A stretch of 64,000 bases of DNA, from contig NZ_CP114777.1 of assembly GCF_027359355.1 (NCBI RefSeq), forward strand, positions 1,364,001 through 1,428,000. The letters are read 5' to 3'. The position numbers and the translations under genes are program-made. Below, piece by piece: positions 34,764 through 45,042 of this stretch. A model generated the notes under the pieces. It was not told the DNA's origin and made no database searches. It saw nothing but the letters and a program-made list of their open reading frames with translations. The DNA is from Prochlorococcus marinus str. MIT 1214. Lineage in GTDB: Bacteria; Cyanobacteriota; Cyanobacteriia; PCC-6307; Cyanobiaceae. Numbering within the stretch: the stretch's first letter is position 1; each line of letters opens with the position of its first letter.

Positions 34764-36722
34764 TCAAGAAAGTAAGTCTCGATATCTATTAGTTTTAGTC
34801 AGGATTTCAATAGCAGGTTTAAGCATTTCTTTGTAGTTCTTCCATCCACCAATTGATTTTGAATTGATTGGGGAACGAACTTGAACATTGCTTGCAGTTG
34901 AAACTGAGCGTGGATTTAGATGTGGCGATAGATATGTATCGTTCCATTTCCAATCTAACCAAGAGATCAACGATTTAATTTCTTTATAAGGATTCCTCAC
35001 TAATAAATCGTAATCTAAATCGTATATTTTTGATCTGAATCTATTTTTATACTTTTTCATTATTTTCTCTTGATCTAAATAAACTTTTGTGCAATCAATC
35101 AGGGAAGTTGAATATGTATTTCCTGTAGTAGAAAAATGTGCTCGATAAATTGATAGTATATTATCTAAAGGATTTCGATAACAGTGAATAATTCGAGAGC
35201 TTGATATATGATTGGCAATGATACCAGCGTATTGATAGTTATATAACCATTTATTTGTTGTGATATTTAATTGAGTCTTATTATTTACTTTTTCTCGATA
35301 TAATACACTAAGATTTTTCTCTCCTTTATACTTTTTATATTCTCGGAATGATTCCTCTAGAATGTTAATTTCACCTAGATCATATACATCATTGTTCATA
35401 CTAATAATTGACTCTAGTAAAGTAGAACCACTTCTAGGCATGCCTACAATGAAAATACTCTCTGGTGATTCTTTATAATTTTTTTTATTAATCTCTCTTT
35501 TATCAGATTCAATAAGTAATGTTCTAGATTTATTGATAAAAATATCAGAGTTCGATGGATTAAGATCAAGTTTAATCTGATTCGCTAATTGAAGATATTT
35601 AGAGCTTTCTTCGTAATTTTTCTCTTTATGAAGAACATTCGCTCTTGCAAAGTAAATATCAATCTTATCTTTTTGGGATTTGTTCTGTACAATATTTTGA
35701 GAAAAGAGTTGACCCCTCCATCTCATATTTTCATCTGAATATTTAAGTAAAGATAGTGAAAGGTATGCCTCTGTGCAATTAGGATTTAGCTCAATTGCTT
35801 TTCGAATAGATAATTCTGCGTTTTGTAAGTTGCCAAGACTTTTTAATATTATTCCTAGATTTAAATGTGCCTTTATGTATTCAGGCTTCAGTTCAATTGC
35901 TTTTCGAATAGATAATTCTGCTTCTTTTAAGCTGCCAAGATCTATCAATATGCTTCCCAGATTGGAATGTGCCTCTGCGAAATTAGGATTAAGTTCAATT
36001 GCTTTGCGGAAAGATAATTCTGCTTCTTTTAAATTGTCAATTTCTCTCAATATGTTTCCCAGATTGGAATGTGCTTCTGCGAAATTAGGATTAAGTTCAA
36101 TTGCTTTGCGGAAAGATAATTCTGCTTCTTTTAAATTGTCAATTTCTCTCAATATGTTTCCCAGATTGGAATGTGCCTCTACGAAATTAGGATTAAGTTC
36201 AATTGCTTTGCGGAAAGACAATTCTGCTTCTTTTAAATTACCAATATCTCTCAATATGTTTCCCAGATTGAAATGCGCTTCTGTGAGATTAGGATTTAAT
36301 TCACTAGCTTTGCGGAAAGATAATTCTGCTTCTTTTAAATTACCAATATCTCTCAATATGTTTCCCAGATTGAAATGCGCTTCTGCGAGATCAGGATTCA
36401 ATTCAATAGCTTTGCGAGTCGATAATTCTGCTTCTTGTAATTTACCAAGATTTTTTAATATGATGCCATAATTAGCAAAAACCGTGTGATCTTTGAATCC
36501 TTGATTTATGAAATCTTTATAATATTGTGCTGCTTTTACAATATTTCCTTGTGCATGATAGTTAATTGCTTGATTAATTAATTGTTCTTTAGAAGGTTTG
36601 GAAGAAATATTAGTAGAAATAGAAATATTCTCTTTAATTTCTTCTAAAGTAAATGGAACTGGAAATGTATGTACTTTATAGATTTCCCTCTTTCTTTGAT
36701 TTTTACCGCTAGATTTTTTCAT
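34764..36722 (-). CDS. TPR-repeat protein with C-terminal sulfotransferase domain
   Basis: The protein has 652 residues. A basic start (MKKSSGKNQRKREIYKVHTF) leads into the leader and about nine TPR units, of which five (ILREIDNLKEAELSFRKAIEL type) are near-identical. The sulfotransferase loop FIVGMPRSGSTLLES is near residue 430 and CYRNPLDNILSIYR near 518. The C-terminal 100 residues match the other sulfotransferase copies. Only 18 bp separate its start from the stop of the gene upstream (36741-38567), so the two are probably one transcript; the conserved promoter-like element is absent here, in agreement. Confidence 0.88.
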   Translation of the reverse strand: MKKSSGKNQRKREIYKVHTFPVPFTLEEIKENISISTNISSKPSKEQLINQAINYHAQGNIVKAAQYYKDFINQGFKDHTVFANYGIILKNLGKLQEAELSTRKAIELNPDLAEAHFNLGNILRDIGNLKEAELSFRKASELNPNLTEAHFNLGNILRDIGNLKEAELSFRKAIELNPNFVEAHSNLGNILREIDNLKEAELSFRKAIELNPNFAEAHSNLGNILREIDNLKEAELSFRKAIELNPNFAEAHSNLGSILIDLGSLKEAELSIRKAIELKPEYIKAHLNLGIILKSLGNLQNAELSIRKAIELNPNCTEAYLSLSLLKYSDENMRWRGQLFSQNIVQNKSQKDKIDIYFARANVLHKEKNYEESSKYLQLANQIKLDLNPSNSDIFINKSRTLLIESDKREINKKNYKESPESIFIVGMPRSGSTLLESIISMNNDVYDLGEINILEESFREYKKYKGEKNLSVLYREKVNNKTQLNITTNKWLYNYQYAGIIANHISSSRIIHCYRNPLDNILSIYRAHFSTTGNTYSTSLIDCTKVYLDQEKIMKKYKNRFRSKIYDLDYDLLVRNPYKEIKSLISWLDWKWNDTYLSPHLNPRSVSTASNVQVRSPINSKSIGGWKNYKEMLKPAIEILTKTNRYRDLLS

Positions 36723-36740
36723 TTATACTTTCGATACACA

Positions 36741-38567
36741 TTACCACTCATTATTTATCCTATTTCCAAATAACATGGTGATATTAATTCTACGATTCTC
36801 ATACCCTTCTTTGAATTCATAATTATCAGTTTCATGAAATAAATTTGAATTGAAGATAACAGCACGATTTTCATTATGTGGAATCACTTTAGTATTCCCT
36901 TTACTATTTTTTAGTTCTTCTCGGATTTTGCTCACATTACGATTATAAGTTTTAAAATCCCAATCTTTTGGTGCTTCTACGTCATAGACAACTAAACCAC
37001 CAGAGTCTGGATTTAAGTTGGCTTCTTGAGGAGTTATCCAGAAATTCACATTGACTGCTGCGAAATCTGCGTGAACATTGATACCTGTGATGGATGAATC
37101 TTCATGTTTCGCACGACTATCGTACTTGTAAGCCCATATTTGATTGATAGTATGATCTTTGAATATTTGAGGGAACTTCTTTTTTAGCTCATCTGCTATT
37201 TGAATAATTAATGGATTAGCCAAACCCTCCGTTAAATATGCTCCAAGGTAGCCACCCCCTTTGATATCAAACCAAATTGTGCTTCCAAGTAGAAATTGTC
37301 GAAGAGACTCTATTGCTTTAGCACTTAAGAAATCATCAATGTAAGTTAATCCGAACTCATGATCGAAATAATCATTTGTAATTTGCGCAACATTTAAGGA
37401 ATTATTGATTGCTTCGTTTTTAACTGTAGGTACCTTTATTTGATGTATGAGACGATTGTAACTACCATGAAGAAGACTTTGATGATGATTGCTTAGAGAA
37501 ATCAATTGAGTTTCAGATGGCCAATTAATTTCAGCGGCAATTTTTTTATACAGAATGATAAGAGCTATAAATTTTTTTCTCTCGTAACCTTGCGATGCTA
37601 AATATTCAAATTGTTCAATATCATGATCTATTTTGGCTTTACTTATTTGAGTGAATTTTGAGTTATTAGATTCTTGGTTTTTTTGTCCTCTTAGTAACTC
37701 AGCACTTTCTGAAAAATATTTTAAGGCTGAGTCATATTCACCTTTTTCAAGGAGTATGTATCCCAGACTCTTATGAGCTTCAATTAAATCAGGATTGAGT
37801 TCAATAGCTTTGCGAGTCGATAATTCAGCTTCTTGTAATTGACCAAGATCTCTCAATATATTTCCTAGATTAGAAAAAGCCTCTGCGAAATCAGGATTGA
37901 GTTCAATAGCTTTGCGAGTCGATAATTCAGCTTCTTGTAATTGACCAAGATCTTTCAATATATTTCCCAGATTAGAAAATGCTTCTGTAAAATCAGGAAT
38001 GAGTTCAATAGCTTTGCGAGTCGATAACTCAGCTTCTTGTAATTGACCAAGATCTTTCAATATGCCTCCCAAACTTGAATGTGCTATACCAAAATTAGGA
38101 ATGAGTTCAATGGCCTTGCGAGTAGACAATTCAGCTTCTTGTAATTGACCAAGATCTTTCAATATGCCTCCCAGATTGTAATATGCTTCTGCGAAATCAG
38201 GATTGAGTTCAATAGCTTTGCGAGTCGATAATTCAGCTTCTTGTAATTGACCAAGATCTTTCAATATGCCTCCCAGATTGTAATGTGCTTCTGCGAAATT
38301 AGGATTGAGTTCAATAGCATTACGGTATGAGATTTCAGCGTCTTTTAATCTGCCAAGATCTTTTAATATGACTCCATAATTACTAAAAACCCTGTGATCG
38401 TTGAATCCCTTATTTATAAAATATTGATAATATTTTGCCGCCTCTTGAATATTTCCTTGTGAATGAAATTTAAATGCTTGATGAATTATTTTTTCTTGAG
38501 AAAGCGTAGTATTATTTTTTCTTGCTTGTTTTTTTTGAGATGTCTGCTTTTCTCCAAATCCTTTCAT
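36741..38567 (-). CDS. TPR-repeat protein with 2OG-Fe(II) oxygenase-like domain
   Basis: The protein has 608 residues. The N-terminus is a short Lys/Gln-rich tail (MKGFGEKQTSQKKQARKNN) in place of the usual leader; it is almost the same as in the gene at 45930, which ends in a different enzyme. About eight TPR units (GILKDLGQLQEAELSTRKAI type) follow. The oxygenase part has INVHADFAAVNVNFWI near 499, SGGLVVYDVEAPKDW, NLFHETDNYEF near 578 and NRRINITMLFG. A region between TPRs and oxygenase (about 310-400, AELLRGQKNQESNNSKFTQI...) is shared with the gene at 29584. Likely first gene of a two-gene transcript with 34764. Confidence 0.84.
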   Translation of the reverse strand: MKGFGEKQTSQKKQARKNNTTLSQEKIIHQAFKFHSQGNIQEAAKYYQYFINKGFNDHRVFSNYGVILKDLGRLKDAEISYRNAIELNPNFAEAHYNLGGILKDLGQLQEAELSTRKAIELNPDFAEAYYNLGGILKDLGQLQEAELSTRKAIELIPNFGIAHSSLGGILKDLGQLQEAELSTRKAIELIPDFTEAFSNLGNILKDLGQLQEAELSTRKAIELNPDFAEAFSNLGNILRDLGQLQEAELSTRKAIELNPDLIEAHKSLGYILLEKGEYDSALKYFSESAELLRGQKNQESNNSKFTQISKAKIDHDIEQFEYLASQGYERKKFIALIILYKKIAAEINWPSETQLISLSNHHQSLLHGSYNRLIHQIKVPTVKNEAINNSLNVAQITNDYFDHEFGLTYIDDFLSAKAIESLRQFLLGSTIWFDIKGGGYLGAYLTEGLANPLIIQIADELKKKFPQIFKDHTINQIWAYKYDSRAKHEDSSITGINVHADFAAVNVNFWITPQEANLNPDSGGLVVYDVEAPKDWDFKTYNRNVSKIREELKNSKGNTKVIPHNENRAVIFNSNLFHETDNYEFKEGYENRRINITMLFGNRINNEW

Positions 38568-38771
38568 TTGGACCTTTACGTCTTTTCTGTTTCTTAGATT
38601 ATACTATTAGCTTAGAGAACTTAAAAAAGATGGATAAAATTATTTCTTTTCTGTTTTCTAATTTATTCAAATGTTACTAATAACTACTAAAAATTGCTGA
38701 GGTTTACTTGTTTCAATGTACAAATCTGTACCATCGCCTACATTTGATTGATAGGGGGGTTAAAGTGGTTG

Positions 38772-40928
38772 TTATGAGGGGGAGATTCCACTCTCATCAA
38801 TAGATCTGTAAGATTTTGTTGTGAGGGATATTTCTGATTTAAGTGCTCTTGAAACTCTTTCCATCACTTCTTGCCAATTATGTCGTTCGTGTTGTCGGAA
38901 TAATCTCATAGACGGATACCAAAATGTAGTTTCTCGTTCTAATCCCCAAGTCCAAAAAGGGATATATCTTAAGAGTAACCAAACTTTTTTTCCCATCCCT
39001 CCCGCCAAATGAGCAATAGAAGTATCGCAAGTAATAATTAAATCACAGTTCTCAATGATGGCAGCATTTTCAAGGAAATCCCAGGTGGAATCTATTTGAG
39101 GTTGGCATTCAACAAAATTCTTTTTAAATGAGCAACTATCTAATTGCTCTGAACCAAATCCTTTTTGGAGCGAAAGCATTTTGATGTTTTGTAGATCAGA
39201 GAGTATTGAAAAAGTTTCTAAAGGAATTGATCGTCCTTGATAACCCTTTTCGGTTTCTAGACCTCCTTGCCAATTAATAGCAATTATTGGTTTTTTTTCT
39301 TTAGATAGTATTCTTTGCCATTTATTTTTTAGTGCCTCTGTTGTCTTGATATATGGACCAGAGACAATTGAATTCGCTGGGGTTACTTTTAGATATTTAG
39401 GCAAAGATAATAGTGGAATCCATTGACGTGCTGAAACTTTTTCTACTTGTTCTGGAGTTAATGGATTTTGATCAATGGCTGAAGATTGGATCAATGAATG
39501 TAGTTTTGTTTGAGCAGAAAAAGAGACATCAAGACCTTTCTTTCTTAAATAAGGTATGTACCTCATATATTGAAGTGTGTCTCCTAAACCTTGCTCACTA
39601 ATAACTAAAAGTTTTTCTCCTTTTTGAAATTCTTTATTATCTTTTCTTTTGATTTTTGGCTTGCCGTGAATACGAGCAGGTCTCTTTTTTTTAAATCTAA
39701 ACTCATAGTTCTCTAGACCATCTTTATAATTTCCTTTTATGAGTTGTATGAGAGATAGATTAAAAAAAGCTTCTGCGAGATTAGGATTTTGTTCACTAGC
39801 TTTGCGAGTAGATACTTCTGCTTCTTGTAAATTACCAAGATCACTCAATATGCTCCCCAGATTGAAATGAGCATCAGCGAATTGAGGATTGAGTTCAATT
39901 GCTTTGCGAATGGATATTTCAGCTTCATGTAAGTTTCCAAGTTCTCGCAAAACGGTTCCAAGGTTGGAATGTGCTTCTGCTAAATCAGGATTCAGGTCAA
40001 TCGCTTTGCGAATTGATAATTCTGCTTCTTGAAAGTTTTCAAGATTTTTTAAAATGATTCCAAGATTGGAATGAGCCATTGCCAAATTAGGATTCAGTTC
40101 AATTGCTTTGCGAGTTGATAATTCTGCTTCTTGTGATTTTTCTAGGTCAGTTAAAACTACCCCAAGGTTTAGATGTGCCTCTGCGATATTAGGATTGAGT
40201 GCAATGGCTTTGCGACTAGATATTTCTGCTTCTTTAAGCCTCTTTTGCTCAATAAGTATATTGGCAAGAAGGAAATGAGAGTTAAAAAGATTGGGTTTAA
40301 GTTCTATTGCTTTACGAGCCGATAATTCTGCTTCTTGAAAGTTTTCAAGATCTTTTAATGTGTTTCCTAAATTTAAATGAGCCTCTGCGAAATCAGGATT
40401 GAGTTCAATAGCTTTGCGAGTAGACACCTCTGCGTCTTGTAATTGATCAAGATCTTTCAATATGATTCCCAGATTGTAATGAGCATCAGGGAATTGAGGA
40501 TTGAGTTCAATAGCTTTGCGAGTAGACACCTCTGCGTCTTGTAATTTGCCAAGATCTTTCAATATGATTCCCAGATTGTAATGAGCATCAGGGAATTGAG
40601 GATTGAGTTCAATGGCTTTGCGTGTAGATACTTCTGCGTCTTGTAATTTGCCAAGATCTTTTAAAATAATTCCATAATTAGAAAAAACCCTGTGATCTTT
40701 GAATCCTTGATCAATAAAGGATTGATAATATTTGGCTGCTTCTTTTATGTTCCCTTGTGAATGAAAATTAAATGCTTGATTAATTATTTGCTCTTTAGAA
40801 TGTTTAGATGCAGTGCTGGTAGTGATCGTAATATTTTCGTTGATTTTTTCTAAAGTAAATGGAACTGAGAATGTTTTAATTTCAGAGACTTTGCGCTTAC
40901 CTGGTTCTTGCTTCTCAGGCCTCTCCAT
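38772..40928 (-). CDS. TPR-repeat protein with GT9-like glycosyltransferase domain
   Basis: The protein has 718 residues with the leader (IKTFSVPFTLEKINENITI) and the longest TPR array here, about eleven units (about 45-420). The C-terminal domain begins KLLVISEQGLGDTLQYMRYI near 446 and has the nucleotide-sugar region CDLIITCDTSIAHLAGGMGKK near 638, the pattern of GT9 (heptosyltransferase-like) enzymes in GT-B fold. It is the most divergent of the four GT9-like copies, yet the 189 bp at 39413-39601 are almost identical to the others, as expected from gene conversion. The small variable patch reads GGLETEKGY. Start and upstream sequence match the gene at 52621. Confidence 0.86.
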   Translation of the reverse strand: MERPEKQEPGKRKVSEIKTFSVPFTLEKINENITITTSTASKHSKEQIINQAFNFHSQGNIKEAAKYYQSFIDQGFKDHRVFSNYGIILKDLGKLQDAEVSTRKAIELNPQFPDAHYNLGIILKDLGKLQDAEVSTRKAIELNPQFPDAHYNLGIILKDLDQLQDAEVSTRKAIELNPDFAEAHLNLGNTLKDLENFQEAELSARKAIELKPNLFNSHFLLANILIEQKRLKEAEISSRKAIALNPNIAEAHLNLGVVLTDLEKSQEAELSTRKAIELNPNLAMAHSNLGIILKNLENFQEAELSIRKAIDLNPDLAEAHSNLGTVLRELGNLHEAEISIRKAIELNPQFADAHFNLGSILSDLGNLQEAEVSTRKASEQNPNLAEAFFNLSLIQLIKGNYKDGLENYEFRFKKKRPARIHGKPKIKRKDNKEFQKGEKLLVISEQGLGDTLQYMRYIPYLRKKGLDVSFSAQTKLHSLIQSSAIDQNPLTPEQVEKVSARQWIPLLSLPKYLKVTPANSIVSGPYIKTTEALKNKWQRILSKEKKPIIAINWQGGLETEKGYQGRSIPLETFSILSDLQNIKMLSLQKGFGSEQLDSCSFKKNFVECQPQIDSTWDFLENAAIIENCDLIITCDTSIAHLAGGMGKKVWLLLRYIPFWTWGLERETTFWYPSMRLFRQHERHNWQEVMERVSRALKSEISLTTKSYRSIDESGISPS

Positions 40929-41424
40929 TGTTTATTTTCTTTTGAATTTTAAACATCTTACTCTTAAATCTAGTCAGTTTATGCCTTCCCCATAAGTTTT
41001 GCATGAGAATTGTTGGGGAAATTGGTTGTATTAGTGAAAGGGATTACAAGGAATATTTGGGCTGGTAACTATTGAGTGGGAGTGATAATGACTACTAAGA
41101 GGTAGTTATAGATTGAAAGTTGTAGTTCCACGTGCCCTCTTCTCTATTGAGAAATCATAGAAAGTGTTTTTCCTACAATTGTAGTTAAATTTCTAAGATT
41201 TAGTCACTAAGAATTGATTGACGAATGCCCTACAAATTATTTTTTCCTGAGGATATAAAAGATACCAAAAAGGCGGCCCGCTCTAAAGCAGGTCTTTTTG
41301 ATGATTAGTTGCAAATGTGTCTTTGTCTCTACTGTGGAGGATCTCACCTCCTCTTAAACCAAACCTACTCAACATGAGAATAAACTCCTTCTTAACCAAC
41401 AACGCAAAAATTTTTGTTGATGAT
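40929..41424 (+). repeat. Spacer with RELR-type remnant, core and degraded hairpin block
   Basis: No gene is seen. The plus strand near 40983-41040 reads YAFPISFA, stop, ELLGKLVVL, a frameshifted form of the RELR tail; GATTACAAGGAATATTTGGG follows, then the core at 41068-41085. A decayed part of the 620-bp block (TGTGGAGGATCTCACCTCCT near 41332) is next, then a truncated copy of the small gene at 19282 (MRINSFLTNNAKIFVD, 41373-41420). Confidence 0.55.
41068..41085 (+). repeat. guaA-end core copy 8
   Basis: ACTATTGAGTGGGAGTGA differs from the guaA end by two bases; TAATGACTACTAA follows. It lies 340 bp beyond the 3' end of the gene at 41425. Confidence 0.62.
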
Positions 41425-42996
41425 TTATGAAATCAAGTTTCGATATCTATCCGTTTGAGCAAGGATTTCTATAGAGGTTTTAAGCATTTCTTTGTAGTTC
41501 TTCCATCCACCAACTGATTTTGAATTGATTTGGGAGCGGACTTGAACATTACTTGCTGTTGAAACTGATCTTGTATTGAGATGTGGTGATAGATATGAAT
41601 CATCCCATTCCCAATCTAGCCAAGAGACTAAAGATTTAATTTCTTTATTAGGATTGGTCACTAATAAGTCATAATTTAAGTCGTATATTTTGGATCTAAA
41701 ACTCTTTTTATACTCTGTCATTATGTTTTCTTGATCTAAATAAACTCTTGCGCAATCAACCAAGGAAGAGGAATAATCATTTCCCTTAAGAAAATGAGCT
41801 CGGTATATTGAAAGAATATTATCTAAAGGATTTCTATAACAGTGAATAATTTTTGCGGTTGGTATTTTCTTGGCAATGATACCTGTGTATAGGTAATTAT
41901 ATAAGTTTTTATTAGTTGTTTTATTCGCTTTTTGATTAAGATCTTTGATTTTTTTCCAATATAATTCAGCAAGTGTTAATTGTTGATCAACTTGCTTACT
42001 TTCTAGAAATGATTCTTCGAGGATCTGACTCTCTCCCAAATCCTTAATATTAGTATTCATAGTAATAATTGATTCTAATAATGTAGAACCACTTCTTGGC
42101 ATACCTACAATGAAAATACTCTCTTGTGATTCTGTATATTCTTTTTGATTATTTTCTTTTTTTTCTGATTCAATAAGTAATTCTTTAGATTTATTGATTA
42201 AATTATCTGCGTTTGAGGGGTTAAGTATAAGTTTTAATTGATTTGCAAATTTGAAATGTTTAGCACTTTCCTTATAATTCTTTTCCTTATGAAGAATATT
42301 TGCTTTTGCGAAGTAAATATCAACTTTCTCTCTTTGTGATTTGTTTTTTAAGATACCTTCAGAAAAGAGTTGATCCCTCCATATCATATCTTTATTGGAG
42401 TATTTAAGTAACGATAGTGAATAGTATGCTTTTGCGTAATGAGGATTGAGTGCAATTGCTTTGCGAGTAGATAATTCTGCTTCTTTTAATTTGCCCAGAT
42501 CTATCAATATGTTTCCCAGATTGAAATGCGCCTTTGCGTAATGAGGATTGAGTGCAATAGCTTTGCGAGTAGATAATTCTGCTTCTTTTAATCTGCCCAG
42601 ATCTATCAATATGCCTCCAAGATTGAAATGCGCCTTTGCGTAATCAGGATTGAGTGCAATTGCTTTGCGAGTAGATAATTCTGCTTCTTTTAATTTGCCA
42701 ATATTTTTTAAGATGACTCCATAATTTGAAAAGACTCTGTGGTCATTACAACCTTGCTTAATTAACTGTTTATAATATTTCCCTGCTTCTGCAATATTAC
42801 CCTCTGTATGAAACTTTATTGCCTGATTAATTATTTGTTCTTTAGAGGCTTGAGAAAGAGTCTTTGTATTAAGAGTAAGATTTTCTTTGATTTCTCCTAA
42901 TTTAAATGGAACTGGGAATGTTTTTATATCATAGATATTCTTGCTCCCATGATCTTTGTTACCAGATTGTTCCATCTTCATATCCTTTGATGCCAA
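41425..42996 (-). CDS. TPR-repeat protein with C-terminal sulfotransferase domain
   Basis: The protein has 523 residues. The leader (IKTFPVPFKLGEIKENLTL) is followed by only about five TPR units, three of which are near-identical (KLKEAELSTRKAIALNPHYA). The sulfotransferase loop FIVGMPRSGSTLLES is near residue 300, and CYRNPLDNILSIYR near 390. It differs from the other three copies in the NTRSVSTASN segment (Thr for Pro) and NKNLYNYLYTG. The start could be the first ATG (MASKDMKMEQ) or the one at codon 6; neither has a strong ribosome binding site. No methyltransferase tail follows. Confidence 0.87.
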   Translation of the reverse strand: MASKDMKMEQSGNKDHGSKNIYDIKTFPVPFKLGEIKENLTLNTKTLSQASKEQIINQAIKFHTEGNIAEAGKYYKQLIKQGCNDHRVFSNYGVILKNIGKLKEAELSTRKAIALNPDYAKAHFNLGGILIDLGRLKEAELSTRKAIALNPHYAKAHFNLGNILIDLGKLKEAELSTRKAIALNPHYAKAYYSLSLLKYSNKDMIWRDQLFSEGILKNKSQREKVDIYFAKANILHKEKNYKESAKHFKFANQLKLILNPSNADNLINKSKELLIESEKKENNQKEYTESQESIFIVGMPRSGSTLLESIITMNTNIKDLGESQILEESFLESKQVDQQLTLAELYWKKIKDLNQKANKTTNKNLYNYLYTGIIAKKIPTAKIIHCYRNPLDNILSIYRAHFLKGNDYSSSLVDCARVYLDQENIMTEYKKSFRSKIYDLNYDLLVTNPNKEIKSLVSWLDWEWDDSYLSPHLNTRSVSTASNVQVRSQINSKSVGGWKNYKEMLKTSIEILAQTDRYRNLIS

Positions 42997-43209
42997 GCAT
43001 TGTAATACTAATGCTGAAATTATTTAATTTTTATATTTAGCTAAATAAAGTAGTAGTTGACTTGAATGATTGCCTATGACATCTCTAAGTTAATTTCCTT
43101 TTGAGAAGTTTAACTTTCTCGTATTGATTTCATATGAGATGCCAACATTACCAAATTCTATGATTTATATAGATATAATTAGAGATCTTGATCTTAGTAT
43201 ATTTGGGGT
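42997..43209 (-). other. Spacer with no recognised gene
   Basis: AT-rich sequence with no conserved upstream element. The end (from 43199) belongs to the block shared with 54782 onward. Confidence 0.4.
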
Positions 43210-43227
43210 TTCATTGAGTGGGAATAG
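43210..43227 (+). repeat. guaA-end core copy 9
   Basis: TTCATTGAGTGGGAATAG, with GACTACTACTTTGTAG just after it. It lies only 37 bp beyond the 3' end of the gene at 43264. Confidence 0.6.
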
Positions 43228-43263
43228 TAAAGACTACTACTTTGTAGTTATAAAGTTAAAACC

Positions 43264-45042
43264 TTACTTACATATTTCTTTTTTAAGTGCGATTGATACT
43301 CTTTCCATCACTTCTTGCCAATTATGTCGCTCGTGTTGTCTGAATAATCTCATCGATGGATACCAAAATGTTGTTTCTTCTTTTAGTCCCCATGTCCAAA
43401 AGGGTATATCTCTTAAAAGTAACCAAACTTTTTTTCCCATTCCTCCAGCTAAATGAGCAATTGATGTATCACAAGTAATAATCAAATCGCAGTTCTGGAT
43501 GATGGCAGCATTTTCAAGAAAATCCCAAGTGGAATTAATTTGTGGTTGGCATTCAACAAACTTATTTTTAAATGAGCATTGTTCTAATTGTTCTGAACCA
43601 AACCCTTTTTGTAGAGAAAGTATTGATAGTTCATTCTGCTTAAAAAGAAGCGAGAAAGTTTCTAAAGGAATTGATCGTCCTTGATAAGTTTTTTCAAGTC
43701 TTGTACTTCCTTGCCAATTAATCCCAATGATTGGTCTTTTTTCTTTAGAAAAAATATTTTTCCATTTTTGAGTGAATTGATCTGTTGAAAATATGTATGG
43801 TTGAGAAATGATTGGATTTTTTGGACTGATTTTGAGATATCTAGCTAAAGATAATAGTGGAATCCATTGACGTGCTGAAACTTTTTCTACTTGTTCTGGA
43901 GTTAATGGATTTTGATCAATGGCTGAAGATTGGATCAATGAATGTAGTTTGGTTTGAGCAGAAAAAGAGACATCAAGACCTTTCTTTCTTAAATAAGGTA
44001 TGTACCTCATATATTGAAGTGTGTCTCCTAAACCTTGCTCACTAACGACTAAAATCTTGCTTTCTTGGTTTGATAGTTGATTGTCGATTCGTTTAAGTTT
44101 TGTCTTGCCGTGAATAAGAGCAGGTCTCTTTTTTTTTAATCTAAACTCATAGTTCTCTAGACCATCTTTATAATTTCCTTTTAGGAGTTGTATGAGAGAT
44201 AGATTAAAAAAAGCTTCTGCGAGATTAGGATTGAGTGCAATGGCTTTTCGCGTAGACACTTCTGCTTCTTGTAAGTTACCAAGATCTCTCAATATATTTC
44301 CTAGATTTGAATGAGCCTCGGCGAAATTAGGTTGAAGATCAATAGCTTTGCGTTGTGATAATTCTGCGTCATGTAATTTGCCAAGATCTTTCAATATGTT
44401 TCCCAGATTTAAATAAGCATTTGCGAAATTAGGTTGAAGTGCAATGGCTTTGCGAGTTGATAATTCTGCTTCTTTTAAGTTACCAAGATCTCTCAAAATA
44501 TTTCCTAGATTTGAATGAGCTATTGCGTAATCAGGTTTAAGTTCAATGGCTTTTCGAGTCGATAATTCAGCTTCTTCTAATTTTCCAAGATCTTTTAAAA
44601 TATCTCCCAGATTAGAATGAGCTTTAGTGAAATTGGGATTGAGTTCAATGGCTTTTCGAGTCGATAATTCAGCTTCTTTTAATTTTCCAAGATCTCTCAA
44701 AATCACTCCAAAATTTAAAAATATTCTGTGGTCATTAAAACTTTTATTTATACAGTATTGATAATATTTTACTGCTTCTGAGGTGTTTCCTTCTGCATGA
44801 AACTTAAATGCTTGATCAATTATTTCTTCTTTAGAAGATTTAAAATCACTATTCTTAGCTGATTCTAAAATATTATCATTTGAATGTGCTTGAAATGCTT
44901 TCGCGATTATTTCGTCTTTAAAATTATTAGTTAAAATATTTATATTTTCATGGATTTCACTCAATGAAAATGGAACGGAATAAATATCTAAGTCATTATT
45001 TTTCTCAATATTCCCATCATCTGGATCGAAGTCAATACTCAT
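43264..45042 (-). CDS. TPR-repeat protein with GT9-like glycosyltransferase domain
   Basis: The protein has 592 residues. The N-terminus is unusual: the leader (YSVPFSLSEIHENINI) is followed by two partial copies of the first helical pair (KDEIIAKAFQAHSNDN, then KEEIIDQAFKFHAEGN), as if the pair had been duplicated. About seven TPR units follow. The GT9-like domain starts ILVVSEQGLGDTLQYMRYI near 334 and has CDTSIAHLAGGMGKK near 529. Its variable patch reads GSTRLEKTY. The domain is almost the same as in the genes at 52621 and 54847. Confidence 0.87.
   Translation of the reverse strand: MSIDFDPDDGNIEKNNDLDIYSVPFSLSEIHENINILTNNFKDEIIAKAFQAHSNDNILESAKNSDFKSSKEEIIDQAFKFHAEGNTSEAVKYYQYCINKSFNDHRIFLNFGVILRDLGKLKEAELSTRKAIELNPNFTKAHSNLGDILKDLGKLEEAELSTRKAIELKPDYAIAHSNLGNILRDLGNLKEAELSTRKAIALQPNFANAYLNLGNILKDLGKLHDAELSQRKAIDLQPNFAEAHSNLGNILRDLGNLQEAEVSTRKAIALNPNLAEAFFNLSLIQLLKGNYKDGLENYEFRLKKKRPALIHGKTKLKRIDNQLSNQESKILVVSEQGLGDTLQYMRYIPYLRKKGLDVSFSAQTKLHSLIQSSAIDQNPLTPEQVEKVSARQWIPLLSLARYLKISPKNPIISQPYIFSTDQFTQKWKNIFSKEKRPIIGINWQGSTRLEKTYQGRSIPLETFSLLFKQNELSILSLQKGFGSEQLEQCSFKNKFVECQPQINSTWDFLENAAIIQNCDLIITCDTSIAHLAGGMGKKVWLLLRDIPFWTWGLKEETTFWYPSMRLFRQHERHNWQEVMERVSIALKKEICK
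43685..43710 (-). other. Variable patch in the GT9-like domain (GSTRLEKTY form)
   Basis: Within about 770 bp of near-identity to the 52621 gene, nearly all differences fall in this 26-bp window; the counterparts are 53046-53070, 55264-55296 and 39239-39264. Confidence 0.7.

Larger units (their letters stand above)
43199..44232 (-). repeat. About 1,034-bp block shared with 54782-55818
   Basis: Near-identical apart from a variable patch and scattered single-base changes. It includes the core, the 3' spacer and the whole GT9-like domain. About 770 bp of it (43275-44045) also match 52635-53405. Confidence 0.82.

Noticed and set aside
35773-36471. 232-codon plus-strand open frame, and similar frames at 14381, 30617, 39413, 43857, 53217 and 55443
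   Set aside because: They are antisense to repeated TPR or GT9 sequences. The periodic reading is forced by the 102-bp repeats on the other strand, and there is no start context.
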